49,227 nucleotides of DNA from Methylobacter sp. (lineage in GTDB: Bacteria > Pseudomonadota > Gammaproteobacteria > Methylococcales > Methylomonadaceae), in the NCBI GenBank assembly GCA_030679035.1, contig JAUXTH010000118.1, forward strand, positions 1 to 49,227, in the 5' to 3' direction. Under the pieces are notes generated by a model, which was given only the letters and a program-made list of their open reading frames with translations, was not told the origin of the DNA and did not search any database. The position numbers were made by a program, and so were the translations under genes. Positions 1-8,499 of the stretch are shown piece after piece. Position 1 is the first letter of the stretch. Each line of letters begins with the position of its first letter.

Positions 1-2160
1 CCTTTCGTGTTCTATCTGACCCATCAGCCCCGGCACATCAACAATCAACGCAACCTCGCCGCTGCCCAGAATGGTGAAGCCGCCGATGCTCTTTTCGCCT
101 TTAAACAGCCTGCCCAGCGGTTTGATCACGGTCTGGAATTCGCCCATCAGTTTGTCCACGACCAATCCTGCTTTGTGTTCGCCATAGCGCACTACGACAA
201 CGTTTTCGCGCTGCACCATATCGCCGTCCATGTCGAAGTGGTCGCGCAGCCGTCGATACGGCAGCACTTCGCCGCGCAGGTTGAGGTATTGCCCATCGCC
301 CTCGTCGCTGGCCCAGGCCCTTAATTCGACGCATTCGACCACCATATCCAGCGGGATGACGTAGGCGGCATTGCCGACCCCCACCATAAAGCCGTCGATG
401 ATGGCCAGGGTCAGCGGCAGGCGGATACGGATGGTGCTGCCTTGGCCTTCCACGCTGTCCAGATCGACGGTGCCGCGCAAGGCCTGAATGTTGCTGCGCA
501 CCACGTCCATACCGACACCGCGGCCGGACAGGTTACTGACGGCATCGGCGGTCGAAAAGCCTGCTTCGAAAATCAGGTTGTAGATTTCTTTGTCGGTCAG
601 GTTTGCACCTTCGCTGACTAAGCCGCGTTCGATGGCTTTATTCAGGATTTTTTCTTTGTTCAAACCGCCGCCGTCGTCGCTGACTTCGATGACGATGCTG
701 CCGGCGTCGTGATAAGCATTGAGTTTGAGCGTTCCTTTGGCGGGTTTGCTGCGGGCAAGGCGCAGTTCGGCAGGTTCAATGCCGTGATCCATGGAATTGC
801 GCACCAAGTGGGTCAGCGGGTCGCCGATGTTTTCGACCACGGTTTTGTCGAGTTCGGTTTCTGCGCCGCTGATAATCAGGTCGATGTCTTTGCCCAGCTC
901 CTTGCTGACGTCGCGCACGACGCGGGTGAAGCGGTTAAAGGTGGCGCCGATTTGCACCATGCGCAAGGCCAGTGCCGAATCGCGGACGTCTTCGACCAGC
1001 CGCGACAGGGTGGCGGTGGATTCCATCAGGTCGGCCATACCGGCGCGCTGGGCAATCAGGTTGGTGCCGGCGCCGGCTATGATCAGTTCGCCAACCAGAT
1101 TGATCAGTTCGTCAAGTTTGTCTGCATCGACGCGAATCAGTTGGGCTTCGCTTTTTTTGCTTTCTTTTACCTGTTTTTGTTTTGCTAGTGCGGCTTCAAC
1201 TACCGGCGGACTGACCATCTGCTGTTCGACCAGCACTTCACCGATCGGCCGTTGCGGCTCATCTCCATGCTGAGACTGAATTCGCAGGATGCTGTCCAGC
1301 TCTTCCGGGGTTAAGGTGCCGCACTTGACCAGGATTTCGCCGAGGCGCATTTCCTGCTCCGGCAATTCCTGAATCAGGCGCTGGTACTCGGAGGCTTTGC
1401 TGCGCGGCGGCAGTATGCGGATGAAGCAGTCGCTACGGACGAAATTGAAGATGTTGTCGATCGCGAGTTTGTCGGCTTCGCTGCTAAAGCTGATTTCAAA
1501 GCCCAAATAGCAGGTTTCAGGATCCATTTGTTCGCCTGAAGGAATCGCGTCGATGACGGTCACCAGTTCGACGATACTGCCCAGGGAGGATAGACAGCGT
1601 ACGAACGAAAAAGGATCCATGCCGTTCCTGAATACCTCCGGCCCAAAGCGTAACGATAAATGCCAAAGGTCGGTTTCGACCGCTTCGCTTTCTTCCCGTT
1701 CCAGTTTGGCCTGATGGACTACGGGCATTTCGCCTGAGCTAGGGGCTTGCTCCGCCACCGTCCCGCCCATCTCACTCAGGTAAGCTTCCAGCTGTGCTAT
1801 CAGATTTTTGCCGTGGTTGTCAGTTTCATCGGCTGGGTGACTGCCTTCGGCAACATGACTGATCAATTCTTTCAGATGGTCGTGCGCTTCAATGAATAAT
1901 GCCGCCAACACGGAATTCATCGGCACGTCGCCGCTACGCACCCGATCCAGAACGCTTTCCGCCGCATGGGTAAATACCACGACATGGTCGATACCGAACA
2001 TGCCCGCCGAGCCTTTAATGGTATGCGCCGCCCGAAAAATGGCGTTAATAATTTCCGGTTCTTCCGCAGCCTGCTCTACGATTAACAGGGCTTCTTCCAT
2101 TTGTTCGAGCAATTCTTTGCATTCGATAACAAAGGTTTGTAGATATTCGTCTGGAATCAT
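1..2160 (-). CDS. cheA: Chemotaxis histidine kinase CheA (C-terminus cut by window edge)
   Basis: 720 codons are visible, read from an ATG at 2160 to the window edge with no stop. Domain order seen: an N-terminal HPt domain with the phosphoaccepting His in FRAAHTIKGSAGMF (about residue 48), a linker, a dimerisation region, an HATPase core with the N box HLVRNSMDHGIE and the glycine boxes DDGGGLN and GRGVGMDVV, and a CheW-like C-terminal domain that ends at the edge (IVDVPGLM). In the known family CheA autophosphorylates under receptor control and passes phosphate to CheY or CheB at the chemoreceptor array. Its ATG overlaps the stop of the upstream STAS gene (ATGA), so the two are probably translationally coupled. 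The visible length suggests only a few residues are missing. Confidence 0.95.
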   Translation of the reverse strand, partial: MIPDEYLQTFVIECKELLEQMEEALLIVEQAAEEPEIINAIFRAAHTIKGSAGMFGIDHVVVFTHAAESVLDRVRSGDVPMNSVLAALFIEAHDHLKELISHVAEGSHPADETDNHGKNLIAQLEAYLSEMGGTVAEQAPSSGEMPVVHQAKLEREESEAVETDLWHLSLRFGPEVFRNGMDPFSFVRCLSSLGSIVELVTVIDAIPSGEQMDPETCYLGFEISFSSEADKLAIDNIFNFVRSDCFIRILPPRSKASEYQRLIQELPEQEMRLGEILVKCGTLTPEELDSILRIQSQHGDEPQRPIGEVLVEQQMVSPPVVEAALAKQKQVKESKKSEAQLIRVDADKLDELINLVGELIIAGAGTNLIAQRAGMADLMESTATLSRLVEDVRDSALALRMVQIGATFNRFTRVVRDVSKELGKDIDLIISGAETELDKTVVENIGDPLTHLVRNSMDHGIEPAELRLARSKPAKGTLKLNAYHDAGSIVIEVSDDGGGLNKEKILNKAIERGLVSEGANLTDKEIYNLIFEAGFSTADAVSNLSGRGVGMDVVRSNIQALRGTVDLDSVEGQGSTIRIRLPLTLAIIDGFMVGVGNAAYVIPLDMVVECVELRAWASDEGDGQYLNLRGEVLPYRRLRDHFDMDGDMVQRENVVVVRYGEHKAGLVVDKLMGEFQTVIKPLGRLFKGEKSIGGFTILGSGEVALIVDVPGLMGQIEHER

Positions 2161-2498
2161 GCCGATTTACCTTCATGTGTGGGCTTGCAAACAAACAGTA
2201 ACGGATCGCCGAAAAAACCGGCTAAACCGGATAAGTCCAGAAGATCCAATACCACCGGACTGTGACCGGTAAAGCGCACAGACTTGCCTACAGCTGTCGC
2301 TTCCTGCTTTATCATCACCAGCAGTTGCAATCCGGCGGCATCGATTTCGCCTACTTCGGATAAATCCAGCTCCAGTTCTTCAGCCGTCGATAGGCCGGTC
2401 AGCAATTTATCTTTCAATTCCAGGGCGGTATAAATGGTCAATTCACCGGTTATGGCGATGCGGCCGAATTGCTGTTTTTTGTTTTTCACATTCGCCAT
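2157..2498 (-). CDS. STAS-domain protein (anti-sigma-factor antagonist type)
   Basis: A 113-residue single STAS domain. It has the alternating strand/helix pattern of SpoIIAA-like proteins (LDLSEVGEIDAAGLQLLVMIKQEA), with the usual Asp-Ala-Ala-Gly loop in place of the common D-S-S-G, so the serine that is phosphorylated in classical antagonists appears to be alanine. It lies between a CheY-like gene and cheA and its stop overlaps the cheA start. STAS proteins of this kind are found inside chemotaxis operons, where their role is less well defined than in sigma-factor control; a part in receptor-array signalling is inferred from position. The absence of the phosphorylatable Ser suggests it is not a classical SpoIIAA switch. 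Confidence 0.85.
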   Translation of the reverse strand: MANVKNKKQQFGRIAITGELTIYTALELKDKLLTGLSTAEELELDLSEVGEIDAAGLQLLVMIKQEATAVGKSVRFTGHSPVVLDLLDLSGLAGFFGDPLLFVCKPTHEGKSA

Positions 2499-2557
2499 AT
2501 GTTGCTCCTGTTGTTTGTGCTGGAAAAATCGTAATTACTCAGCGCCATCAAATACAA

Positions 2558-2650
2558 TGGAACGCAGATGACGCAGATGAATATGATGAACACAGATAAT
2601 TAAAGAAAAAATCTTATTTAATCTTAATTATCAGCGTCATCAGCGTTCCA
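2558..2650. repeat. Palindromic intergenic repeat (MITE-like)
   Basis: A 93-bp element with imperfect inverted ends: the left arm begins TGGAACGCAGATGACGCAGA and the right arm, reverse complemented, begins TGGAACGCTGATGACGCTGA. The centre is AT-rich. It lies in the 200-bp gap between the CheY-like gene and the STAS gene, so the transcript through it could fold into a long hairpin. The form is that of a small non-autonomous repeat found in many copies in some gammaproteobacterial genomes; no second copy is seen in this window. Confidence 0.6.
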
Positions 2651-2696
2651 TTTTTCCCACTTTTCTGACTGCTGAGTCGTTACGCCGTTTTTAGGT

Positions 2697-3065
2697 TTAT
2701 GCCTGGATTAGCTGCGAAACCGCAGCCAGCAGTTGCGCAGGCTGAAAGGGCTTGACTATCCAGGCTTTTACGCCGGCCGCTTTGCCTTCATTCATTTTCT
2801 CTTCTTGGGTTTCGGTGGTCAGCATGATGATCGGGGTGAATTTATAGGCAGGCAGCTGTTTGGCCGTCTTAACAAAGGTGAGGCCGTCCATATTGGGCAT
2901 ATTCACATCGCTGATGATCAGGTGTATTTTCGTGCCGTCCAGTTTGGTCAAGGCGTCCTGTCCGTCGCAGGCCAGAATCACATCGTAGCCCTCGCGGGTC
3001 AGGGTGCTGTTCATCACTTGTCTGACCGAGGCCGAGTCTTCTACAAACAGTATTGTTTTTGCCAT
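2697..3065 (-). CDS. CheY-like single-domain response regulator
   Basis: 122 residues forming one receiver domain. Visible key residues are the acidic pair E9-D10, the phosphoacceptor D53 (LIISDVNMPNMDG), T83/T84 (IIMLTTE) and K105 (IVKPF). There is no output domain, as in CheY proteins that act by binding the flagellar or pilus motor or as a phosphate sink. It lies 10 bp downstream of the transducer gene and upstream of the STAS gene and cheA, all on the minus strand, so CheA is the probable phosphodonor. The paralogue cannot be assigned (motor CheY or array-specific receiver) from sequence alone. Confidence 0.93.
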   Translation of the reverse strand: MAKTILFVEDSASVRQVMNSTLTREGYDVILACDGQDALTKLDGTKIHLIISDVNMPNMDGLTFVKTAKQLPAYKFTPIIMLTTETQEEKMNEGKAAGVKAWIVKPFQPAQLLAAVSQLIQA

Positions 3066-3075
3066 GTCTAATTCC

Positions 3076-4551
3076 TCAAAAAAATGTAATGTTGGTTTGA
3101 TTGGTCTTGATCTCAGTCTTCTCGCCTTCGTGCGCCGTCAGCTGCTCTTCCATGGTGTAAGTCTTGGCCAACTCTTCCAGCCATTGCTCCACATTGACCG
3201 AGCGTTCACTGTTGTCTTCATTTTTAAGACCGTTCAAATGCTGCTCAAGTTTGTTCAAATCGTCACAAACAAGCGCTAAAATCTGGCTGACCCGATCCTG
3301 AAACTGCAAGGCGACAAAGACATCGGAGATTTCATAGTTGATCGCGTTATTTTCGGTACGCAGCAGCTCTTCGGAGTCGGACAATCCGGAAGCCGCCCGA
3401 CTGAAGCGCCTCAATACCGAAGCAATAATATGCTCCGCATTACCTAAGGTCTCCTCGTCTTGTCTGGCGAATTTCCGGGAAATGGCTAACGTGTCTTCAA
3501 TCGCCTCGCTGACCGATTCGATGGTTTCGGTAATCTTCTTGCCGACATCGCCGGATGAGCGCGACAATTTCCGCACCTCATCCGCAACCACTGAAAAGCC
3601 GCGCCCGGCATCCCCGGCTCGTGCCGACTGAATGGCTGCGTTCAGCGCCAGCAGATTAGTCTGGGCGGCAATACTGCTGACTTCCCAGGCCATTTTGCTG
3701 AGTTGCTCGGTATAGCCGGACAAGCCCTCGATTGAACTCAGCAACTTTTCCTTTTCTTCCAGCGAGGCTCCCAGCGCTTTGGTAATGGTGCCCAATTCCA
3801 GCTGGCTGTCCTTCAATAACTCAACGATGCCGCCATCGGAATCCTTATCGCCACCGACGGCATTTTGAGACGCCATAACGGCCGCATCGAGTCGCTTTGA
3901 TAAGGCGTCGAAACGCTGCGCTAAATCAGCGATGGACTCCTCGGTATGCACCCTGGCCATCTCGACTTGACTCGACCAAATGGGCAATACTTTTTGACAT
4001 AGCGAGTCCAGCCCATCGATGCCTTGCTCTTGCCGTTCGGTGTCTGCCGGTTGCTGATCAAGATGAATTTTCAAGGTATCGAAGCGCAGCGCTAAATCCG
4101 CAATCTGTACCTCGACAGATGAATGCACATCCTCGCTTTGCTCCAATTTTTCTTCTTCCTGTTCACCGAGACGTTTTGACAGCACATCGAAACGGTGCGC
4201 TAAGTCGGTAATTAATGTCTTGAGATGCTTACGCTCCACCTCGGCTTGCTTGGCGCAAGCCTGCACAACGGCTTCCTGATGCGCATCCTGCAAAGCCTTG
4301 ATAATTTCCTCGTTTTTCTGTTGCAAGCCTTCAAATAGACTCTGTTCGGTAGCTTGCAACGACATCCGATAGCGGTTACGGCTCCAATAGCACAATCCGC
4401 CAGTCATAATGACCAAGCCAGCCGCCATGACCCAACCGCTCATTACAAAACGGCTGGACACCGCAACACCTATCGTTCCTAGTCCGCCGGATGCCAATAA
4501 CGGAAACACCAGCCAATATTCATTTCGATAAAATTTAATCGCTTCTTTCAT
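3076..4551 (-). CDS. Methyl-accepting chemotaxis-type transducer, no periplasmic sensor
   Basis: 491 residues. Two hydrophobic helices near the N-terminus (about residues 13-30 and 36-56) are separated by only a few residues, so there is no periplasmic ligand domain; the rest is cytoplasmic. A long helical region contains three copies of a motif of the form I-x-DLA-x-RFD-x-L (starting [20 protein letters not shown] and [10 protein letters not shown]). The conserved signalling hairpin follows ([20 protein letters not shown], then [12 protein letters not shown]), which in this family contacts CheA and CheW. It is the first gene of the minus-strand set transducer, CheY-like, STAS, CheA. The lack of a sensor domain suggests it reads a cytoplasmic, membrane or partner-protein signal. 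Confidence 0.92.
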   Translation of the reverse strand: MKEAIKFYRNEYWLVFPLLASGGLGTIGVAVSSRFVMSGWVMAAGLVIMTGGLCYWSRNRYRMSLQATEQSLFEGLQQKNEEIIKALQDAHQEAVVQACAKQAEVERKHLKTLITDLAHRFDVLSKRLGEQEEEKLEQSEDVHSSVEVQIADLALRFDTLKIHLDQQPADTERQEQGIDGLDSLCQKVLPIWSSQVEMARVHTEESIADLAQRFDALSKRLDAAVMASQNAVGGDKDSDGGIVELLKDSQLELGTITKALGASLEEKEKLLSSIEGLSGYTEQLSKMAWEVSSIAAQTNLLALNAAIQSARAGDAGRGFSVVADEVRKLSRSSGDVGKKITETIESVSEAIEDTLAISRKFARQDEETLGNAEHIIASVLRRFSRAASGLSDSEELLRTENNAINYEISDVFVALQFQDRVSQILALVCDDLNKLEQHLNGLKNEDNSERSVNVEQWLEELAKTYTMEEQLTAHEGEKTEIKTNQTNITFF

Positions 4552-5065
4552 ATTGCAATTCCCTCAACGATCCATGATTAACAATATTTACTTACGAACA
4601 GTCGAACGAAATCCCGGTCGCGCCCAACCTTTTGGCTATGATTTTGACGGGTTTCCGGCATACTGATAATTCCCAGTTTTTACGATAAGATGTCGCCCGC
4701 CGACACCACAATAATCCGGCACGACTATCCAATGATCGAGGAGTCTGAACTTATCAGGCAACGCACACAATCGGTGCATCCCGAATTTGAGTAGGAATCG
4801 CCCTACACGCAGAGCGGCGAGGTTTTGTAGGGAATGGACTAGAAATGCGGATGTAGAAGTGTTGAGAAATGAGCCCGGACTTATGCGCAAGCAGGGCCTT
4901 GCAGTGAATGCATTGATTCGAATGAGCTGGAGGTTTGTGGGCTTTCACTCCCGGTGAACAGTTTGCTTCACGCTCTAATGTGCCTGGCTTTCCTGGCGGA
5001 GTTAAGGACTTTATGTCGCTAGCTGAAATAGGTTGTAAAGATTTTCTTCGATGGATGAACGCTGC
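4552..5065. other. Intergenic region with one copy of a degenerate repeat
   Basis: No convincing gene is seen in these 514 bp. The stretch 4781-4841 (CCGAATTTGAGTAGGAATCG ... GGAATGGACTA) has a diverged counterpart at 5504-5564 on the other side of the Bfd-like gene. The small open frames here have no recognisable protein features. Confidence 0.4.
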
Positions 5066-5260
5066 TTACAATGTTTGCAACGACCAGAAAAAACCGCTGG
5101 ATTTTTTCTTCTCCAGAATTTCCTCGATACGCCCAATACAGCCACCGCAATGGCTACCAACCTGTAGATGCTCAGACAGCTTTTCTATTGAATCGTAACC
5201 GTCTCTAATGGCCTTTTTTACTTCTGCCTTGGAAACATCAAAACATAGACAAATGCACAT
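5066..5260 (-). CDS. bfd: Bfd-like [2Fe-2S] protein
   Basis: 64 residues. The start MCICLCFDVSKAEVKKAI and the second pair HCGGC give the CxC...CxxC cysteine pattern of bacterioferritin-associated ferredoxin-type domains. In the known family Bfd binds bacterioferritin and passes electrons into the core to release stored iron. Here there is no bacterioferritin gene nearby; the gene stands alone between two intergenic stretches. The C-terminus (EEILEKKKSSGFFWSLQTL) is a short extension. It could instead serve another electron-transfer partner, as several enzymes carry this domain. Confidence 0.82.
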   Translation of the reverse strand: MCICLCFDVSKAEVKKAIRDGYDSIEKLSEHLQVGSHCGGCIGRIEEILEKKKSSGFFWSLQTL

Positions 5261-5298
5261 GGTAATTCCTGATTAGGATGGATTATCAACTAAACGAT

Positions 5299-5323
5299 GT
5301 CCGTGTCATGCACTGACACGGAC
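5299..5323. promoter_or_regulatory. Perfect 10-bp inverted repeat upstream of the Bfd-like gene
   Basis: The arms GTCCGTGTCA and TGACACGGAC flank a 5-nt spacer (TGCAC). The site ends 39 bp before the start of the Bfd-like gene, a position that fits an operator or a leader hairpin. It does not resemble a Fur or IscR site that I recognise, and no T tract follows it. Confidence 0.35.
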
Positions 5324-5738
5324 AGGAAAAACAGAACAGGATGGAATTACGAACTAAGTATATGCAGTCAGTGTATATCCATTAATCTCTATTCGGTTTG
5401 CCCGGACACTTATCGCCAAAAGCCTAAAGCTTTCCCAGCTGAACCGGTCGATTTAGGTGTGTTTAATTTGAACGATATAGTCGGCAGCCGAAATCGGCGA
5501 ATACCGAATTTGACTAAGGATTGCCCTACATTGAAACGCCGCCATGCTTATCAGGAATGGACTACAAGGAAGTGGTCTCTAGCAAGCGTCCACAGCTGTT
5601 AATAGACTTAACTCTTAAAAAATAAAGGCTAAGGGACATTATCCGGGCTTAAGCATATAAACAGAATATCTGCATTTATTGCAAATGGCCCAACCTTGAA
5701 TTTCCCACTTAGCCTTTCGTCTTGCGCTTGATCTTTCT
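5324..5738. other. Intergenic region with second copy of the degenerate repeat
   Basis: No gene is supported. 5504-5564 resembles 4781-4841: both start CCGAATTTGA, continue with a CCCTACA block and end in GGAATGGACTA, with divergence in the middle. The sequence looks like decayed repeat DNA. Confidence 0.4.
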
Positions 5739-6371
5739 TTATACCGTCATGCCATGGGCGATGGTGTATTGCATGAGTTTGACATCGCTGCCGATATGCA
5801 TTTTTTGCATCAATCTCGCCTTGTGGGTACTGACAGTCTTGCTGCTGATGTCGAGTTCCAACGCAATTTCGTTGACCTTTTTGCCTTTGGCCAGCATGCG
5901 CAGGACGACAAGTTCCCGACCGGACAATAGTTCATGCGGCACCAGCGGTGCAGCGGCGCTGACCTCAAAGGCGATTCTTTCGGCAATATCGCTCGCAATA
6001 TAACGCCCCCCGGATGCGACCTTGCGTATGGCCTCCAGCAGATCCTTTGGCGAACTATCCTTAGTGATATAGCCGGAAGCGCCCGCTTTGAGTTTGCGTT
6101 TGGCAATCTGCGGTTCATTATGCATACTCAGCACCAGAATCGGCGGGCTATTTGAGCAATCCCTGATTTTCGCTATCAGTTCCACACCGTGAATACCGGG
6201 AATGGTGATGTCGAGCAAAACCAAGTCAACCGTTTCATGCCGCAGGATTGTTAGTGCTTCTTCGCCGCTACCTGCCTCCGCGCTAACTACAATGTCTCTT
6301 TCACCATCGAAAAGCTGTTTCAGTCCCTCGCGCATCAACGCATGATCGTCGACGATTAATAACCGTATCAT
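5739..6371 (-). CDS. NarL/FixJ-family response regulator
   Basis: 210 residues. The N-terminal receiver domain has D8-D9, the phosphoacceptor D54 (LVLLDITIPG), a conserved Ser (LVLSMHN) and K (YITKDSSP). The C-terminal LuxR-type helix-turn-helix (about 147-204) includes LSGRELVVLRMLAKGKKVNE and ISSKTVSTHKARLMQKM. It is therefore a DNA-binding transcription regulator. It is the last gene of the minus-strand signalling set and lies 118 bp downstream of a HisKA_3 kinase, the kinase class that normally pairs with NarL-type regulators, so that kinase is the likely phosphodonor. Targets cannot be read from the sequence. Confidence 0.94.
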   Translation of the reverse strand: MIRLLIVDDHALMREGLKQLFDGERDIVVSAEAGSGEEALTILRHETVDLVLLDITIPGIHGVELIAKIRDCSNSPPILVLSMHNEPQIAKRKLKAGASGYITKDSSPKDLLEAIRKVASGGRYIASDIAERIAFEVSAAAPLVPHELLSGRELVVLRMLAKGKKVNEIALELDISSKTVSTHKARLMQKMHIGSDVKLMQYTIAHGMTV

Positions 6372-6489
6372 ATTACTTGCTCCATCTATTTTTCCTTGTT
6401 TTTAATTTTTAAGCCGTACACTCGAACCATTTATTTCCCTCAAAGAAAGCCACTTAGAAGCCATTCTAAAGTTAGGGAGTCAATGTAAT

Positions 6490-8499
6490 CTACCCATGTT
6501 CAGGCACTATACTCACTTCGTGCCGCTCCTCAATAGGTATGCACAATTTCAATGCCGTACCGCCTGCCTCGGCGGCCATAATATCCAGCGTTCCCTTCAA
6601 TATCAGTGCGCGTTCCTGCATGCCGACAATACCGTAGGATTTGGGCCTGCCGGCATTGCGGATATCGAAACCTTTGCCGTTATCGCGCACTTCCACTTCG
6701 CAGTTACCTGCTTCATTGCGTAATGTAATGTCAACGCAATCCGCGCCGGAGTGGCGCAGCACATTGGTGAGCGCTTCCTGAACAATGCGGAACACCATCA
6801 TCGCCCGGTCTTCGTCCAGCGGAATTTCATTGGCAGGCAAATGCAGTTCACAAGTGATACCGGTGCTTTCGGCATATTCCTGCACCAGCCATTCCAAAGC
6901 GTAGCCGATTCCTGAGCCCAACACCGCAGGTCGCAGTCGGGTAGCAAGGTTGCGTACCATCAGGATGGCGCGATCCACGGTACTGACCATTTTTTGCGCC
7001 TTATCGCGCAAATCAGCGTTAGCGTCGCCAAAGCGGAAATCAAAGGTTGTGATATTGAGCCGAAGCACATTGAGCAGTTGGCCCAGCTCGTCGTGAATTT
7101 CACGGGCAATGCGCTTGCGCTCTTCCTCGCGCGCCTCTTCACGCTTGGCGGTCAAGGTGCGCAATTGGGCGCGCGACTCTTCCAGGCGCCGTTCGGTCGC
7201 CTTGAGTTCGGTAATATTGTGTCCCAAGACCAGCGCGCCAATGACCTGTCGCTCTTCGTCGTATTCCGCCACCGCATGCATGTCATGGCTGACCAGGCTG
7301 CCGTCCTGGTCATGCCATTCAAGCAGGATACGATCCGGCTCCCCGCTCTCCATCACGCGCTTGAGACGGCTCATGTATTCCTCGCACGGCATCAACGGTT
7401 TCCAAACCTCGTTCGGCGTCTTGTTCCATGCCGTTTCCAGCGGAATTCCGGTTTGATGCTCATAGGCTGGATTGATATAGATGCGACGGCAATCCCGATC
7501 GTAACGCACGATCATTTCCGGCGAATTTTCCGCCAGGGTGCGGAATTCCAGTTCGCTCTTGCGCAGCATGGCCTCCATGCGTTTGATGCCGGTAATGTCG
7601 TGACTGATGGAAAGCACGCTCAATGGCCGGTTATCCTCGTCGAACTCTGGCACCAGAAACATGATGCGATAAGCAGGTTTACCCTCTTGATCCACCATTT
7701 CCGTCAGCAGTTCGTCCGTCTCGCCTGCGTCCATCGCCCGCTGCAGGCGCGCGGTATATTCCTCGGCGGAAGGCGATGCCAACCACCAACATTCCAGCGG
7801 GGTCTTGCCCAGCGTATTGGCCGCCTCTATGCCCACCGCTCCCATGTAAGCCCGATTGAAGTACACCCGTCGGCATTCCCGGTCATAGCGCACGATCGCG
7901 TCCGGCGAGTTTTCCGCCAGGGTGCGGAATTCGCGCTCACGCAACGCCAGCGCCTCTTCAACCCGCTTACGCTCGTCGATTTCCTCACGCAGCAAGCGGT
8001 TACTGGTACTCAGTTCAGCGGTACGGTGCATAACCCGCTGTTCCAGTTCTACCTGATAGGCTTGCAATTGCGCGTTCTGTGCTTGCAGTTGCCGCTGTAT
8101 GGTTCTCACGTTCAGATGCGTACCAACCCGCGCTATAACTTCGTCAATCTGCAGGGGTTTGGTAATGTAATCGACACCGCCGACCTTGAAGCCGGTGATT
8201 TTATGTTCGGTCTCCGCAAATGCAGTCATAAAAATCACCGGTATATCGGCTGTCTCGGCATTGCTCTTTAAGTGACGACAGACCTCGAAACCATCCATTC
8301 CCGGCATCATCACATCCAACAGAATCAGTTCCGGCTTTACGAAAGCAGCTCGTTGCAGGCCCTCCATACCATCCTGGGCCACCACCACCCGGTAACCGCA
8401 GCTTTCCAGACTTTCCACCACCACGCCCAGATTAGCGGGGATGTCGTCCACGATCAGGACAGTGGACGTTGGCGTTGCGGAGAGGATGTTATTGGTCAT
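6490..8499 (-). CDS. REC-PAS-PAS-HisKA_3 sensor histidine kinase
   Basis: 669 residues, with no membrane segment, so probably cytoplasmic. Order: an N-terminal receiver domain (VLIVDDIPAN; phosphoacceptor in LILLDVMMPGMDG, about residue 60), a coiled-coil stretch, two PAS domains that each contain a YDR-CRR-Y-N core (about 195-310 and 320-435), a HisKA_3 dimerisation helix with the phosphorylated His in RIAREIHDELGQLLN (about residue 468), and a HATPase domain (FRIVQEALTNVLRHS; DNGKGFD; GIVGMQERA). The N-terminal receiver may accept phosphate from the upstream hybrid kinase, making this protein a second tier. Its start overlaps the end of the upstream kinase gene by 11 bp, which supports co-translation. 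Confidence 0.93.
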   Translation of the reverse strand: MTNNILSATPTSTVLIVDDIPANLGVVVESLESCGYRVVVAQDGMEGLQRAAFVKPELILLDVMMPGMDGFEVCRHLKSNAETADIPVIFMTAFAETEHKITGFKVGGVDYITKPLQIDEVIARVGTHLNVRTIQRQLQAQNAQLQAYQVELEQRVMHRTAELSTSNRLLREEIDERKRVEEALALREREFRTLAENSPDAIVRYDRECRRVYFNRAYMGAVGIEAANTLGKTPLECWWLASPSAEEYTARLQRAMDAGETDELLTEMVDQEGKPAYRIMFLVPEFDEDNRPLSVLSISHDITGIKRMEAMLRKSELEFRTLAENSPEMIVRYDRDCRRIYINPAYEHQTGIPLETAWNKTPNEVWKPLMPCEEYMSRLKRVMESGEPDRILLEWHDQDGSLVSHDMHAVAEYDEERQVIGALVLGHNITELKATERRLEESRAQLRTLTAKREEAREEERKRIAREIHDELGQLLNVLRLNITTFDFRFGDANADLRDKAQKMVSTVDRAILMVRNLATRLRPAVLGSGIGYALEWLVQEYAESTGITCELHLPANEIPLDEDRAMMVFRIVQEALTNVLRHSGADCVDITLRNEAGNCEVEVRDNGKGFDIRNAGRPKSYGIVGMQERALILKGTLDIMAAEAGGTALKLCIPIEERHEVSIVPEHG

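Noticed and set aside
4636-4948. Two minus-strand frames upstream of the transducer gene
   Set aside because: They cover the degenerate repeat at 4781-4841 and show no domain features.
6994-8271. 425-codon open frame on the plus strand opposite the REC-PAS kinase
   Set aside because: Shadow of the minus-strand kinase: no family features, composition typical of an antisense frame in GC-rich DNA.
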